This document shows positions 38,054-48,049 of a stretch of 50,325 nucleotides of DNA, in pieces. The position numbers and the translations under genes were made by a program. How positions within the stretch are numbered: position 1 is the first letter of the stretch; the number at the start of each line of letters is the position of its first letter. A model generated the notes under the pieces. It saw only the letters and a list, made by a program, of their open reading frames with translations, was not told the DNA's origin and searched no databases. The stretch lies in the NCBI GenBank assembly GCA_029257405.1, contig JARIBO010000042.1:1-50325 (forward strand), read 5' to 3'. This stretch comes from Caryophanales bacterium. Lineage in GTDB: Bacteria; Bacillota; Bacilli; Bacillales; Amphibacillaceae.

Positions 38054-38132
38054 ATTATTCATAAGAATAATCTGAATAAACTTTCAATTGTTTATTAGTT
38101 GCAACTAATAATTATACAGTGTAATGTATAAT
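38054..38132 (+). promoter_or_regulatory. yjiH upstream region with 14-bp palindrome and promoter
   Basis: TTAGTTGCAACTAA (38095-38108) is a perfect 14-bp palindrome of MarR-operator type, and a perfect TATAAT follows at 38127-38132. The palindrome overlaps the -35 position. Further upstream ATTATTC (38054-38060) and GAATAAT (38065-38071) form a second inverted repeat. Repression or activation by a MarR-family protein is suggested by form only. Confidence 0.55.
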
Positions 38133-38159
38133 TAACACATATATGCGGAGGTAACAACT

Positions 38160-39506
38160 ATGCAAAAGAAACATTCATTAAAAACACACTTAAAATTCTT
38201 AATTCCATCCTTATTAGGTATATTTTTCTTTATGACGCCAGTTAAAGTAAATGGTGATTTTACAATACCAATTGCAGTATTAGCAGGATTTGTAGAAGAC
38301 GGGTTAGGTGACTATCTGTCATTAATCATGATGTTTATTATTGTTTTAACAGCATTTTTAACAATTGTTATTAAATTTGTACCAAAACATATATTAAAAT
38401 TTATGCCTTTTGTTCGTAATTTATTTAATGTTAATTTATTTTGGACAGTGACACGTATTGTTGCAGCTGTATTTGCTGTCATGGTTTATTTCGAGTTAGG
38501 TTCAGAAGCAATTTATAGTGAGGATACAGGTGGTTTACTACTAGATGGTTTATTACATACATTATTTGCAGTATTCCTTTTTGCAGGACTATTCCTTCCA
38601 TTACTGATGGACTTTGGTTTACTTGATTTATTTGGAACATTTATGACACGTGTTATGCGTCCCCTATTTAGATTACCTGGGAGAGCGTCAGTAGATAGTT
38701 TAGCTTCTTGGGTAGGTGACGGAACAATTGGTGTTTTATTAACGAGTAAGCAATACGAAGAAGGACACTATACTAAAAGAGAATCGGTTATAATTGGAAC
38801 AACATTCTCAGTTGTTTCAATTACTTTTACACTTGTTATAATTGAAACAGTCGGGCTTGAATCAATGTTTATTCCCTTTTACTTAACAGTCATTTTAGCA
38901 GGTGTTGTTGCAGCTTTGATTATGCCAAGAATACCACCATTATCACGTATGGCAAATACATATGCAGAAGACGTTGAGCCACAAGCAGATGAAAAGATTC
39001 CAGAAGGATATAACCTAATTACGTATGGTTATAAAAAAGCACTTGACCGAGCAGAAAAAGAAGAAAGCTTTGTTAAATTCTTTAAACGTGGCGGACAAAA
39101 TATTTTAGACATGTGGATGGGTGTTGCGCCAATTGTGATGGCATTTGGACTAATTGCTTTAATGCTTGCTGAATTTACACCTTTATTCCAGTGGCTTGGG
39201 ATGCCTTTTATTCCCTTGCTTGAATTAATGCAAGTTCCATATGCAAAAGAAGCGTCAGAAACAATCTTGATAGGTTTTGCAGATATGTTTTTACCTTCAA
39301 TTATTGGGTCATCAATCGAATCAGAAATGACACGTTTTATTATTGCAGCACTCTCAGTAACCCAACTTATCTATATGTCTGAAGTGGGTGGCGTGTTACT
39401 TGGATCTAAAATCCCGGTTAAATTTATTGATTTAGTCATTATCTTTTTACTGAGAACACTTATTACGTTACCAATTATTGTTGGTGTCGCACACTTACTG
39501 TTTTAA
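38160..39506 (+). CDS. YjiH-family membrane protein (nucleoside-recognition/gate domain)
   Basis: The 448-residue integral membrane protein has about ten to twelve helices. It carries the GATE-type segment RLPGRASVDSLASWVGDGTIGVLLTSKQYEEG, a second repeat ADMFLPSIIGSSIESEMTRFIIAALSVTQL, and a cytoplasmic loop with charged residues near 270-310. YjiH proteins are thought to be transporters or gates, and the substrate is not known. The ATG follows GCGGAGG. A palindromic operator candidate lies 52-65 bases upstream of the start. Confidence 0.8.
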   Translation: MQKKHSLKTHLKFLIPSLLGIFFFMTPVKVNGDFTIPIAVLAGFVEDGLGDYLSLIMMFIIVLTAFLTIVIKFVPKHILKFMPFVRNLFNVNLFWTVTRIVAAVFAVMVYFELGSEAIYSEDTGGLLLDGLLHTLFAVFLFAGLFLPLLMDFGLLDLFGTFMTRVMRPLFRLPGRASVDSLASWVGDGTIGVLLTSKQYEEGHYTKRESVIIGTTFSVVSITFTLVIIETVGLESMFIPFYLTVILAGVVAALIMPRIPPLSRMANTYAEDVEPQADEKIPEGYNLITYGYKKALDRAEKEESFVKFFKRGGQNILDMWMGVAPIVMAFGLIALMLAEFTPLFQWLGMPFIPLLELMQVPYAKEASETILIGFADMFLPSIIGSSIESEMTRFIIAALSVTQLIYMSEVGGVLLGSKIPVKFIDLVIIFLLRTLITLPIIVGVAHLLF

Positions 39507-39519
39507 AAGCGAGTATACC

Positions 39520-39549
39520 TTGCAATATAAAACTAATATATGGTAAAAT
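39520..39549 (+). promoter_or_regulatory. Promoter of secG
   Basis: TTGCAA (39520-39525) and TAAAAT (39544-39549) are 18 bases apart, with TGG before the -10 as an extended element. Confidence 0.6.
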
Positions 39550-39590
39550 ATAAAGTAGGTTATTGTTTCTTTAATTAGGAGGCGTGGGTC

Positions 39591-39821
39591 GTGAGTGTTT
39601 TAATAAATACATTACTACTTATTAGTGCAATTCTTATGATTGCATTTATAGTATTACAACCAGGAAAAAGTGAAGGCTTATCAGGAGCTATCTCAGGTGG
39701 TGCAGAGCAGTTATTTGGTAAGAAAAAAGCACGTGGACTTGATTTAGTACTTCATCGTGGAACTGTAATTACAGCGACAATATTTTTTGTCTTAGCGTTT
39801 TTGAGTGCGTATGTTTTATAA
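39591..39821 (+). CDS. secG: Preprotein translocase subunit SecG
   Basis: The 76-residue protein has two membrane helices (about 3-22 and 56-75) joined by a loop with [29 protein letters not shown], the SecG signature. It assists SecYEG in protein export. The GTG follows AGGAGG at eight bases. It opens the conserved secG-est-rnr-smpB gene order of the staphylococcal group. Confidence 0.92.
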   Translation: MSVLINTLLLISAILMIAFIVLQPGKSEGLSGAISGGAEQLFGKKKARGLDLVLHRGTVITATIFFVLAFLSAYVL

Positions 39822-39834
39822 TGATAAATTACCT

Positions 39835-39870
39835 CCCTTATCACTAACTGGTGATAAGGGTTTTTATTTT
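39835..39870 (+). terminator. Terminator after secG
   Basis: CCCTTATCAC pairs with GTGATAAGGG around a short loop (39835-39860), then T-rich to 39870. est could still be read through or use a promoter not obvious here. Confidence 0.8.
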
Positions 39871-39895
39871 AATTATCGTAAGGAGAATATAATTA

Positions 39896-40642
39896 ATGAA
39901 AATTAAATTACCTGAGCCATTTACATTTCATTCAGGAAAACGAGCAGTTTTACTATTACATGGATTCACGGGGCATTCAGCAGATGTGAGAATGCTCGGT
40001 CGTTATCTTGAAAAAAAAGGATACACAACTCATGCACCAATATACCGGGGACATGGTGTTGAACCTGAAAAACTAATCGAATCTTCACCAGAAGAATGGT
40101 GGGAAGATGTTGTAACTGCTTATAATTATTTAAAAGATCAAGGCTATGATGAAATAGCTGTCGCTGGTTTATCAATGGGGGGAGCCCTTGCATTAAAACT
40201 TGCAACAGAGTATGACTTAAAAGCAGTTATTCCAATGTGTACGCCTGTTTATTTTGACAATAAAAAAGAATTAGCTGAAGCGTATTTATATTTCGCTAAA
40301 CAGTTTAAAATGTTTGAGAAAAAAGATGAAGAAATAATTAAAAAAGAAGTAGATTCACTTTATAATAATTCATCTAAGTTGTTTAATGAAATAGAGATGT
40401 TTGTTAATGAGGTAAATGGTATAATAAAGAGAGTTGATACACCAACGTTTGTTGTACAAGCACGTCTTGATGAAATTATTAATCCAGAAAGTGCAACGTT
40501 TATTTATGACCATGTAGCAACCGAAGATAAAGAAATTAAATGGTATGAAAATTCTACTCATCTCATCACATTTGGTGAGGAAAAAGATATGTTACATGAA
40601 GATATTTATAACTTTTTAGAAACATTAAATTGGGAAAATTAA
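39896..40642 (+). CDS. est: Carboxylesterase (Est30-type alpha/beta hydrolase)
   Basis: The 248-residue hydrolase has oxyanion loop LLHGFTGH, nucleophile Ser93 in GLSMGG, a cap region, the acid in ARLDEIINP and catalytic His in NSTHLITF. These spacings fit the monoglyceride lipase/carboxylesterase family of bacilli (Est30). It hydrolyses short- to medium-chain esters; the physiological substrate is unknown. The ATG follows AAGGAGAATA. It sits in the conserved place between secG and rnr. Confidence 0.85.
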   Translation: MKIKLPEPFTFHSGKRAVLLLHGFTGHSADVRMLGRYLEKKGYTTHAPIYRGHGVEPEKLIESSPEEWWEDVVTAYNYLKDQGYDEIAVAGLSMGGALALKLATEYDLKAVIPMCTPVYFDNKKELAEAYLYFAKQFKMFEKKDEEIIKKEVDSLYNNSSKLFNEIEMFVNEVNGIIKRVDTPTFVVQARLDEIINPESATFIYDHVATEDKEIKWYENSTHLITFGEEKDMLHEDIYNFLETLNWEN

Positions 40643-40661
40643 ATTGAAAGAAGGTGCAAGA

Positions 40662-42788
40662 ATGGAAGAATTAAAAGACCGCGTTTTATCATATTTTAAA
40701 GAATCAGGTACGAGACCTTTATCAGTACAAGAATTAGAAGATGCGCTAGGTATGACGGAGGCATCTGACTTTAAAATGTTAGTCAAAGTGTTAAACGAAT
40801 TAGAAGAGCACGGTAACTTAGTCAAAACAAGAAAAAACCGTTTTGGTTTACCAGAAAAGATGAATTTAATTCGTGGGAAAGTAGAAATGAATAAAAAAGG
40901 ATTTGCCTTTATTATTCCTGATGATGCTGAACAACAAGATATTTATGTTCATGCAAATGAGCTAAATTCAGCAATGAATAATGATTTAGTTCTTGTTAGG
41001 TTAGATAAAGAAGGCGTGTTAAAACATCGTCCTGAAGGAACAATTATTCGTGTATTAGAACGTGCTAACCATGTAGTTGTTGGAACGTATGAAGACAATA
41101 AAACATTTGGTTTCGTTGTCCCAGATGATAAAAGAATGCCAACAGACTTGTTTGTTACAAAAGCTAACTCAAAAGGTGCCATCCATGGTCATAAAGTAAT
41201 AGCTCATATTACGAAATATCCTGAAGGTAGAAAGAATTCTGAAGGTGAAATTATTCAAATCCTTGGTCATAAAAATGATCCAGGTATTGATATTATTTCA
41301 ATTATCCATAAACATGGAATTAAAGTAGACTTTCCAAAAGAAGTGCTCGAAGAAGCAGAAGAGACACCTGATACAATCAGTGAATCAGATATAGCAGGGC
41401 GCCGGGATTTACGCGATGAGCAAATTGTAACAATCGATGGTGCAGATGCAAAAGACTTAGATGACGCGATTCGAGTAGAAGACTTACCTAATGGTAATCA
41501 GTTACTTGGTATCTACATTGCAGACGTAAGTTACTATCTAGATGAAAAGTCAGAAATGAATAAAGAAGCAAGTGAACGTGGAACAAGTGTTTACTTAGTC
41601 GATCGTGTAATTCCGATGATTCCGCATCGTTTATCTAACGGGATTTGTTCGCTTAACCGCGGGGAAGACCGACTGACATTAGGCTGTGAAATGGAAATTA
41701 ATGCTAAAGGCGAAATTGTTAGTCATGAAATTTTTGAAAGTGTGATTCGCACAACAGAACGTATGACTTATGATGACGTCAATGAAATATTAGTAAATAA
41801 AAATGAAGAAATTCGCGAAAAATTTGAAAACTTAGTCCCGATGTTTGAAGGAATGGAAAAGCTAGCAGCTAACTTACGCGCAAAACGTAATCGCCGTGGT
41901 GCGATTGATTTTGATTTTAAAGAGTCACAAGTTGTTGTAGATGAAAAAGGGCATCCAATTGACGTTGTAATTCGTGACCGCCAAGTAGGCGAGCGATTAA
42001 TTGAAGAGTTTATGTTAGCAGCTAACGAAACAATTGCTGAACATTTTCATTGGTTAGAAGTGCCATTTATTCACCGTATTCATGAGAATCCAGATGAAGG
42101 AAAATTAGAACATTTCTATGAATTTTTAGCAGGACTTGGCTACCAAATAAAAGGAACGAAAGATACTGCCCATCCTCTTGAACTACAAAAAGCGTTAAAT
42201 AAAGTAAAAGGTGAACGTGAAGAAATGGTTATTTCAAAACTATTACTTAGATCAATGAAACAAGCTAAGTATGACCCAGAAAGTGTTGGTCATTTTGGTC
42301 TTGCAACAGATTACTATACACACTTCACATCACCAATTAGACGTTATCCTGACTTAATTGTTCATCGCTTAATTCGTACCTATTTATTAAAAGGCGATTT
42401 AAGTAGTAAAACGATTAAAAAATGGAAAAAAGAATTACCTGAAATTGCGCAACATACTTCATCAATGGAACGTGCAGCAATTGATACTGAACGTGAAGTA
42501 GATGATTTAAAGAAAGCGGAATATATGAAAGATAAAATTGGTGAAACGTATCCAGGCATTATTAGTTCTGTAACGAACTTTGGATTGTTCATCGAATTAG
42601 AAAACACAATTGAAGGATTAATACATGTGAGTTATATGACAGATGACTATTATAATTTTGACGAGCGTCATCAAACGTTAATCGGTGAACGTACAGGTAA
42701 TGTGTACCGCATTGGTGATGAGGTTGAAGTGCGTGTTGTTAAAGTTAACTTAGATGAACATGATATTGACTTTGAATTTGTTAAGTAA
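40662..42788 (+). CDS. rnr: Ribonuclease R
   Basis: The 708-residue 3'-5' exoribonuclease has an N-terminal winged helix, two cold-shock domains (FAFIIPDD and [14 protein letters not shown]), and the RNB catalytic domain with [17 protein letters not shown], whose aspartates bind metal. A C-terminal S1 domain ([20 protein letters not shown]) follows. It degrades structured RNA and works with tmRNA-SmpB in removing faulty messages. The SD GAAGGTG favours ATG 40662 over the TTG 18 bases upstream. smpB follows by 19 bases. Confidence 0.93.
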   Translation: MEELKDRVLSYFKESGTRPLSVQELEDALGMTEASDFKMLVKVLNELEEHGNLVKTRKNRFGLPEKMNLIRGKVEMNKKGFAFIIPDDAEQQDIYVHANELNSAMNNDLVLVRLDKEGVLKHRPEGTIIRVLERANHVVVGTYEDNKTFGFVVPDDKRMPTDLFVTKANSKGAIHGHKVIAHITKYPEGRKNSEGEIIQILGHKNDPGIDIISIIHKHGIKVDFPKEVLEEAEETPDTISESDIAGRRDLRDEQIVTIDGADAKDLDDAIRVEDLPNGNQLLGIYIADVSYYLDEKSEMNKEASERGTSVYLVDRVIPMIPHRLSNGICSLNRGEDRLTLGCEMEINAKGEIVSHEIFESVIRTTERMTYDDVNEILVNKNEEIREKFENLVPMFEGMEKLAANLRAKRNRRGAIDFDFKESQVVVDEKGHPIDVVIRDRQVGERLIEEFMLAANETIAEHFHWLEVPFIHRIHENPDEGKLEHFYEFLAGLGYQIKGTKDTAHPLELQKALNKVKGEREEMVISKLLLRSMKQAKYDPESVGHFGLATDYYTHFTSPIRRYPDLIVHRLIRTYLLKGDLSSKTIKKWKKELPEIAQHTSSMERAAIDTEREVDDLKKAEYMKDKIGETYPGIISSVTNFGLFIELENTIEGLIHVSYMTDDYYNFDERHQTLIGERTGNVYRIGDEVEVRVVKVNLDEHDIDFEFVK

Positions 42789-42807
42789 TAAATAAAGGAG
42801 GTAAGCA

Positions 42808-43275
42808 ATGTCAAAGAAGCAATTTGAGCGTCCTTTAGCACAAAATAGAAAAGCATCACACGATTATTTTATTGAAGAGACTTATGAAGCGGGGATTGTT
42901 TTACAAGGAACAGAAATTAAATCAATCCGCTCAAGAAAAGTAAGTTTGAATGATGCTCACGTAAGAATTTTAAACGGGGAAGCACAACTTATTAATATGC
43001 ATATAGCGCCTTATGAACAAGGTAATCGCTATAATCATGATCCGACACGTACACGTAAACTGTTACTTCATCGGAGCCAGATTGATAATTTAGTTGGTTT
43101 AACACAACGTCAAGGATATACAATCGTCCCATTAAAATTATATATAAAAAATGGTTTTGCCAAACTATTGATAGGTCTTGGTCGTGGTAAAAAACAATAT
43201 GATAAACGCCATGATTTAAAGCAAAAACAAATGAAGCGTGATATTGATCGTGCAATGAAAGATAATTACAGATAA
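42808..43275 (+). CDS. smpB: tmRNA-binding protein SmpB
   Basis: The 155-residue protein has [55 protein letters not shown] and the basic C-terminal tail [24 protein letters not shown] that enters the mRNA channel. It brings tmRNA to stalled ribosomes. The SD is AAGGAGG. The tmRNA gene lies about 4.4 kb downstream, on the far side of the minus-strand iron transporter. Confidence 0.94.
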   Translation: MSKKQFERPLAQNRKASHDYFIEETYEAGIVLQGTEIKSIRSRKVSLNDAHVRILNGEAQLINMHIAPYEQGNRYNHDPTRTRKLLLHRSQIDNLVGLTQRQGYTIVPLKLYIKNGFAKLLIGLGRGKKQYDKRHDLKQKQMKRDIDRAMKDNYR

Positions 43276-43277
43276 AT

Positions 43278-43314
43278 AAAAATCATCAGACAATAATGTC
43301 TGATGATTTTTATT
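43278..43314. terminator. Bidirectional terminator between smpB and the iron permease
   Basis: AAAATCATCAGACA pairs with TGTCTGATGATTTT around a five-base loop, flanked by A's and T's, shared by both genes. Confidence 0.9.
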
Positions 43315-43317
43315 ATG

Positions 43318-44970
43318 TTACTTATGAATTTTTAGCATATACCGTAGCGGAATGATTGAAAATAAAATAATAAATAACGCATGTGGCGCTGCTAAATGAT
43401 ATAAAGCTTCACTTGCTTCAACCCAAATACGAATCGCCATCGTATCATAGCCTGGTGGACGTAATAAGAGTGTTGCAGGTAGTTCTTTAATTGAACTTAC
43501 AAAAACTAATGCACCACCTGCCATAATGCCTGGTAAAATAGAAGGCAAAATGACAGTAAACATGATTTTCCATGGTGGTTGTCCTAAGCTCTGGGCTGCT
43601 TCATCGATTCGTGGTGACACTAAACTAAGAGAAGCTTCTTGTGCTTGCATTGCTTGAGGTAAGAACCGGATAATAAAAGCAATAACAATTAAAAAGAATG
43701 TATTATATAAAGGTGTATTATTAAAGACAAATATTATTCCAAGTGCGACAATTACTCCTGGCAGTGCGTAGCCAGAGTAAGAGAGTTTATCAATGATTTT
43801 AGAGAGCACAGACGGATAGCGTGATTTTAAATAAACAATAGGTAAAGCAAGAATCATACTTATGAGTGCCGCAAGTCCAGACACTTTTAGACTATTGAAT
43901 GCATAAATCCAGAACTTACTATCAAGTGCACCTTCTTGAAAACCGATAACCGACCAGTAAATAAGAACAATGACAGGTAAGGCAACAGCGATAAAGAAAA
44001 TGAACGATAAAAATGAGATTGTTGCTATTTTCCATTTACCAAGTGGGATTTCTTTTGGTTTACTCGCTGCTCCTGAAGCTGACTGTGTATAGTCACCTTT
44101 TCTTTGGACGCGACTTTCTCCCCATAAAATCAGCAATGTAATAGCAATTAAGACAACACTTAAAACAGTAGCAGATAAATTGTCGTAACTTCCCATTTGA
44201 TAATAAATGGCAGAAGTAAACGTCATATACCGTAACATCGCAATTGCACCAAAATCTGAAATAACATAAAGCGCAATTAAAATAGCTCCAGCACCAATGG
44301 CGGGTCTAAGTAGGGGGACATTTACTTTCCAAAAAACTTGCCACATATTCATCCCTTGAGATCTCGCAACTTCTTCAAAGTTTCGGTTTAATCTTCTCAT
44401 GGCAGCACTAACAATTAAATAAACGTAAGGGTAGGTAAATAATGTAAGGACAAGGTATACACCCCAAAACGTATAAATATCAAATGAAAATTCCCCTGGT
44501 AAAAATGCGTACTTATCCCAGATATCACGTACCCAGCCAGTTGGTCCAAGAACGATTAAATAAGCAACTGCTCCAACATAAGGCGGAATCACAAGAGGGA
44601 GTGCTAACACCCAAGACCAAATATGACGGCCGGGAAGATCAGTTCGTTGCACAATCCAGGCAAGCGTGACCCCAAGTAAAACAGAAGTAAAGGTAACAGC
44701 TGCAGTTAAACTGAGTGTATTCCAAAGTAACTCAGGAATTCTTCCATCAAGTAACTTCAGCCATCTATCTTTACCTGCAAAAAATGAACGGACTACAACA
44801 TAAATAAGAGGAACTGACATAAATAATGAAGTAATCAGTCCAATAAGAAGTAAGATACCTCCATATCGCTTTTGTTTAAGTGAATTTTTAAAACGCGAAA
44901 AAGCTGAGGAAACTGTTCCCTCAACTTTTTTTCGGTTATTTGTATGTTTCGATTTTTTATGATTACTCAT
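43318..44970 (-). CDS. fbpB: Ferric iron ABC transporter permease, fused two-module form
   Basis: This roughly 550-residue membrane protein has two tandem permease modules of about six helices each. Both contain the EAA loop: NFEEVARSQGMNMWQVFWKVNVPLL in the first and RIDEAAQSLGQPPWKIMFTVILP in the second. This is the FbpB/AfuB/SfuB type that imports Fe(III), so one protein replaces two permeases. ATG 44970 follows GGTGG at eight bases. It comes after the binding-protein gene on the same strand and ends at a shared terminator. Confidence 0.87.
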   Translation of the reverse strand: MSNHKKSKHTNNRKKVEGTVSSAFSRFKNSLKQKRYGGILLLIGLITSLFMSVPLIYVVVRSFFAGKDRWLKLLDGRIPELLWNTLSLTAAVTFTSVLLGVTLAWIVQRTDLPGRHIWSWVLALPLVIPPYVGAVAYLIVLGPTGWVRDIWDKYAFLPGEFSFDIYTFWGVYLVLTLFTYPYVYLIVSAAMRRLNRNFEEVARSQGMNMWQVFWKVNVPLLRPAIGAGAILIALYVISDFGAIAMLRYMTFTSAIYYQMGSYDNLSATVLSVVLIAITLLILWGESRVQRKGDYTQSASGAASKPKEIPLGKWKIATISFLSFIFFIAVALPVIVLIYWSVIGFQEGALDSKFWIYAFNSLKVSGLAALISMILALPIVYLKSRYPSVLSKIIDKLSYSGYALPGVIVALGIIFVFNNTPLYNTFFLIVIAFIIRFLPQAMQAQEASLSLVSPRIDEAAQSLGQPPWKIMFTVILPSILPGIMAGGALVFVSSIKELPATLLLRPPGYDTMAIRIWVEASEALYHLAAPHALFIILFSIIPLRYMLKIHK

Positions 44971-45071
44971 TTGTAAAACCACCAACAATTATATTTACAC
45001 ATAGACAAGTTCGTTATCGTCTCCTTCTTATTATGAACGAAAAACGAATTAATTTCTAGTGTAACCAATTA

Positions 45072-46157
45072 TTAGCTTCCAATTTCTAAATCAAGGCCTG
45101 ATTCTTCGATTAATTCACGCGTATCTTCCCAAACATCTCCTAAATCACGTAAAGGCATATCCGAAACTTTATAATCTGTAATTTTAGCTGCTTCTTCAAC
45201 AGGATCTATATCTGGATTAATTGGAACTTCCATTGAAGCATAAGAAAATTCACGTTGGTTTTCTGGTTTCATAACCCAATCAAGAAATGCTTTTGCATTT
45301 TCTTCGTTAGGTGCATGATTAATAAAGCCAACTCCAGCAGCATTTACAAACGCACCCATTTCGTCTTCACCTTGATCTGGATAAACAACGCCAACATTAT
45401 TGTCAGTAGGTTCATCTAATTGCTGGTGATAGTAGTAGTTATTTACTAAAGCCATTTTTACTTCACCTGCACCAACAGCGCGGCGAAGGTCTCCATGACC
45501 ATCTGTAATAATTGCTGCATTATTTTTTATATCTTTTAACCATTCAAGTGTTTTTTCATCGCCCCATTCGTTTCTAAGAGCTGAAACGTGAGCTACCATA
45601 CTACCATTTCCACCACGTGTAATACCGAACTGATCTTTCCATTTATCATCTGCTAATTCAGCAATCGTTTTTGGCATTTCTTCTTCAGTGATTTCATCTT
45701 TGTTATACATTAATACTCTTGTTCTTGCTGAAAGGCCGTACCAAGAATTATCTTCTGCACGGTATTTTTCATCGATTGATTCAATACCTTCTGCTTCATA
45801 ACCTTGTAAGAAATCATTTTGACGTAGATGTTCGAGAGCACCAATGTCATTTGAAATTAAAATATCGCCATGAGCATTTTTGCCTTCTTCTTTAACTTTA
45901 TTTATGATTTCATCTTTTCCGCTAAGTAAATTAACTGTAATACCAGATTCTTCTTCAAATTTATCGAGTAATGGCTCCATAAACTTTTCATTACGCGAAG
46001 AATAAACGACTAATTCGCCAGAACCTTCACTTACTTTCTCATTTGTACCTTCTGTATCTTTCTCAGTGCCCTCATCTGAATTACCACCACATGCTGCGAG
46101 CGCGAATATTGCTAAGAGACCTATAATAGATATTAAATATTTAATCGATTTATTCAT
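45072..46157 (-). CDS. fbpA: Ferric iron ABC transporter substrate-binding lipoprotein
   Basis: The 361-residue protein has a lipobox LAAC (Cys23), a Gly/Asp/Glu linker and a class II binding fold starting ELVVYSSRNEKFMEPLLDKFEEESGI. The two tyrosines of the iron site are seen in LVNNYYYHQQL. FbpA/FutA proteins bind Fe(III), often with a synergistic anion. The ATG follows AGGAGGATAT. A Fur-like box overlies its promoter, so it is expressed mainly under iron limitation. The permease follows. Confidence 0.88.
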   Translation of the reverse strand: MNKSIKYLISIIGLLAIFALAACGGNSDEGTEKDTEGTNEKVSEGSGELVVYSSRNEKFMEPLLDKFEEESGITVNLLSGKDEIINKVKEEGKNAHGDILISNDIGALEHLRQNDFLQGYEAEGIESIDEKYRAEDNSWYGLSARTRVLMYNKDEITEEEMPKTIAELADDKWKDQFGITRGGNGSMVAHVSALRNEWGDEKTLEWLKDIKNNAAIITDGHGDLRRAVGAGEVKMALVNNYYYHQQLDEPTDNNVGVVYPDQGEDEMGAFVNAAGVGFINHAPNEENAKAFLDWVMKPENQREFSYASMEVPINPDIDPVEEAAKITDYKVSDMPLRDLGDVWEDTRELIEESGLDLEIGS

Positions 46158-46195
46158 ATATATCCTCCTGATTAGTTATTCTAGTACATAGCTCA

Positions 46196-46224
46196 ATGAT
46201 AATGAATCTCATTGTCATTGTCAA
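46196..46224 (-). promoter_or_regulatory. fbpA promoter with Fur box
   Basis: On the minus strand TTGACA (46219-46224) and TATCAT (46196-46201) are 17 bases apart. GATAATGAATCTCATTGTC (46198-46216 on the plus strand) matches the 19-bp Fur consensus at 15 positions and fills the whole promoter. Fur with iron should block it. Confidence 0.85.
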
Positions 46225-46273
46225 TTTATATTTAACCGTTTACTTTAAAAAAGTGGAAGGGTAAACAGTAAAA

Positions 46274-46312
46274 AATACTCGTAGAAAATATAACAAGTCT
46301 ACGAGTATAAAA
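46274..46312 (-). terminator. Terminator after fbpC
   Basis: ATACTCGTAGA and TCTACGAGTAT (within 46274-46312) form an 11-bp stem. On the minus strand it ends in TTTTTT, so the ATPase message stops before the fbpA promoter. Confidence 0.82.
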
Positions 46313-46324
46313 TAATTTATTTAA

Positions 46325-47389
46325 TTAATTAACGAGTGCAACAAGTTCAGGTGTAATATCAAATGAAATATGCGATCCGATAGTGATATTTTTTTCAACA
46401 GGTGCATTAATCAGCATTAACTGATCTGTTGGTTGATTGCCATCTAATTGGATGAATAGTTCTTGATATTCTCCGCTATAGACAACACGAACGACTTTAC
46501 CTTTATAGCGACCACTTCCATTTTCACCTAACTTACAGCCTTCAGGACGAATAGAAATAGTAACGTTATCTGCATCAGCTTGGTCTGTTTTTTCAGATAA
46601 ACAGACACGCCCCATATTTGTATCGATATGCTTTAAATCTTCAGCTACAGTTCCTTTGATTAAATTTGTTTTCCCAACAAATTGGGCAACAAAACAATTT
46701 GACGGACAACGGTAAATATCTCGCGGATGTGCTACTTGCTGAATTACGCCTTCGTTCATAACAACGACCCGGTCAGATACTGCGAATGCGTCTTTTTGAT
46801 CATGCGTAACGATAATAGCTGTAGTGTTAGCTTTTTTTAGTATATCAACAATATCATGACGCATTTTTTCTCGTAAACCTGCATCTAAGTTACTAAATGG
46901 TTCATCCATTAATACCACATTTGGTTTCGGTGCAAGGGCTCTGGCTAAAGAAACACGTTGTTGCTGTCCACCTGATAATTCATTTGGATAGCGTTTACCG
47001 TATTTGCCTAGTCCAACGAGTTCAAGAATTTCAGCAACTCGGGCTTTCTTTTCACTTCTGCGCCATTTATTTAAACCAAAAGCTATATTTTTTTCAATAT
47101 TTAAATGAGGGAAGAGTGCATAGTCTTGAAAAACCATTCCTACACCACGTTTTTCAGGTGGAACGAATCTTTTATCACTATAAACAATATCTTCTCTGAT
47201 ACGTATTTTTCCGTGAGTTGGTTGTTCAAATCCAGCAATCATTCTTAAAATGGTCGTTTTACCACAACCACTTGGGCCAAGTAAGGTAATAATTTCACCT
47301 TGATCAATCGATAAATTTAATTGATTTACTGCTGGTTTATCTACTCTATTAAATAATTTTTGGATGTTTTCTAATTCGATAAAGCTCAT
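46325..47389 (-). CDS. fbpC: Ferric iron ABC transporter ATP-binding protein
   Basis: The 354-residue ATPase has Walker A GPSGCGKTT, Q-loop VFQDYALFPH, signature LSGGQQQRVSLARAL, Walker B VVLMDEPFSNLD, switch His in IVTHDQKDAF and a C-terminal regulatory TOBE-like domain (about 240-354). The CysA/FbpC type and the next-door genes assign it to ferric iron import. The ATG follows CAAGGAGG. It has its own promoter with a Fur-like box and its own terminator, so it is not in one message with fbpA-fbpB. Confidence 0.88.
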   Translation of the reverse strand: MSFIELENIQKLFNRVDKPAVNQLNLSIDQGEIITLLGPSGCGKTTILRMIAGFEQPTHGKIRIREDIVYSDKRFVPPEKRGVGMVFQDYALFPHLNIEKNIAFGLNKWRRSEKKARVAEILELVGLGKYGKRYPNELSGGQQQRVSLARALAPKPNVVLMDEPFSNLDAGLREKMRHDIVDILKKANTTAIIVTHDQKDAFAVSDRVVVMNEGVIQQVAHPRDIYRCPSNCFVAQFVGKTNLIKGTVAEDLKHIDTNMGRVCLSEKTDQADADNVTISIRPEGCKLGENGSGRYKGKVVRVVYSGEYQELFIQLDGNQPTDQLMLINAPVEKNITIGSHISFDITPELVALVN

Positions 47390-47431
47390 TTAAAAGCCTC
47401 CTTGGATGTTTTAACACATCGATCAACGAAA

Positions 47432-47484
47432 TGAGAACGGTTTTCATTTAAAGAAAGTATACCAAATATAGCGATTAAGGTCAA
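47432..47484 (-). promoter_or_regulatory. fbpC promoter and Fur-like box
   Basis: On the minus strand TTGACC (47479-47484) and an extended -10 TGGTATACT (TATACT 47456-47461) are 17 bases apart. TGAGAACGGTTTTCA (47432-47446) lies just downstream of the -10 and fits the 7-1-7 Fur pattern at most positions with a perfect centre. This site would hinder early transcription when iron is plentiful. Confidence 0.7.
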
Positions 47485-47603
47485 TCAAATAAGCCCTTAC
47501 AATACTTTGTCTGACGGGATTTATATGAACTATTACATTAAAATGTATTTGAGTTAAAATACACCAATTAAATAGTATTAATACTTATCAAAAGCTTGAT
47601 ACA

Positions 47604-47631
47604 TTGCACTTTTATCTAAATATGCTATAAT
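47604..47631 (+). promoter_or_regulatory. Promoter of ssrA
   Basis: TTGCAC (47604-47609) and TATAAT (47626-47631) are 16 bases apart, with TGC before the -10 as an extended element. Transcription would start about 38 bases before the mature RNA. Confidence 0.75.
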
Positions 47632-47675
47632 AGTTGTACACACAGAGAAAAAATGAGTGTTTAATAACGGTATCC

Positions 47676-48029
47676 GGGGGCGTTCCGGATTCGACAAGGG
47701 TAGGTTGAGTTTAAGTCGCATGTCGAGGTTACGGCTCGTAAAACGTTACACGCCTATAATTGGCAAACAAGATAATTACGCTTTAGCAGCTGCATAAGCT
47801 GATCTAAAGGACTCCGTTTGTTATCGCCCGTGTAATAAATTGGAGTCTCACTAATAGCGGGATAAACATTCATCCTCCGTCTGCGGATAGAGTGTTGAAA
47901 CCAACCAGACTAGCGTCTACAAAGCCTGTCAATGGGCCAAGTAGTCTGCGAAATATAATTTATTGACTACACATGTAGAAGCTTAAATGGCAATACCTTT
48001 GGACGTGGGTTCAAATCCCACCGCCTCCA
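47676..48029 (+). ncRNA. ssrA: tmRNA
   Basis: The 5' end GGGGGCGTTCCGGATTCGAC and the 3' end GTTCAAATCCCACCGCCTCCA pair as a tRNA-Ala-like acceptor domain (GGGGGCG/CGCCTCC with one G-T pair). The CCA end is not encoded. The tag frame in the middle, GGC AAA CAA GAT AAT TAC GCT TTA GCA GCT GCA TAA (47762-47797), gives (A)GKQDNYALAAA. Ribosomes stalled on broken messages switch to this frame, and the tag sends the product to ClpXP-type proteases. It has a strong promoter and terminator. SmpB, its partner, is encoded upstream. Confidence 0.95.
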
Positions 48030-48049
48030 TAATGAATTTAACGGAAATT

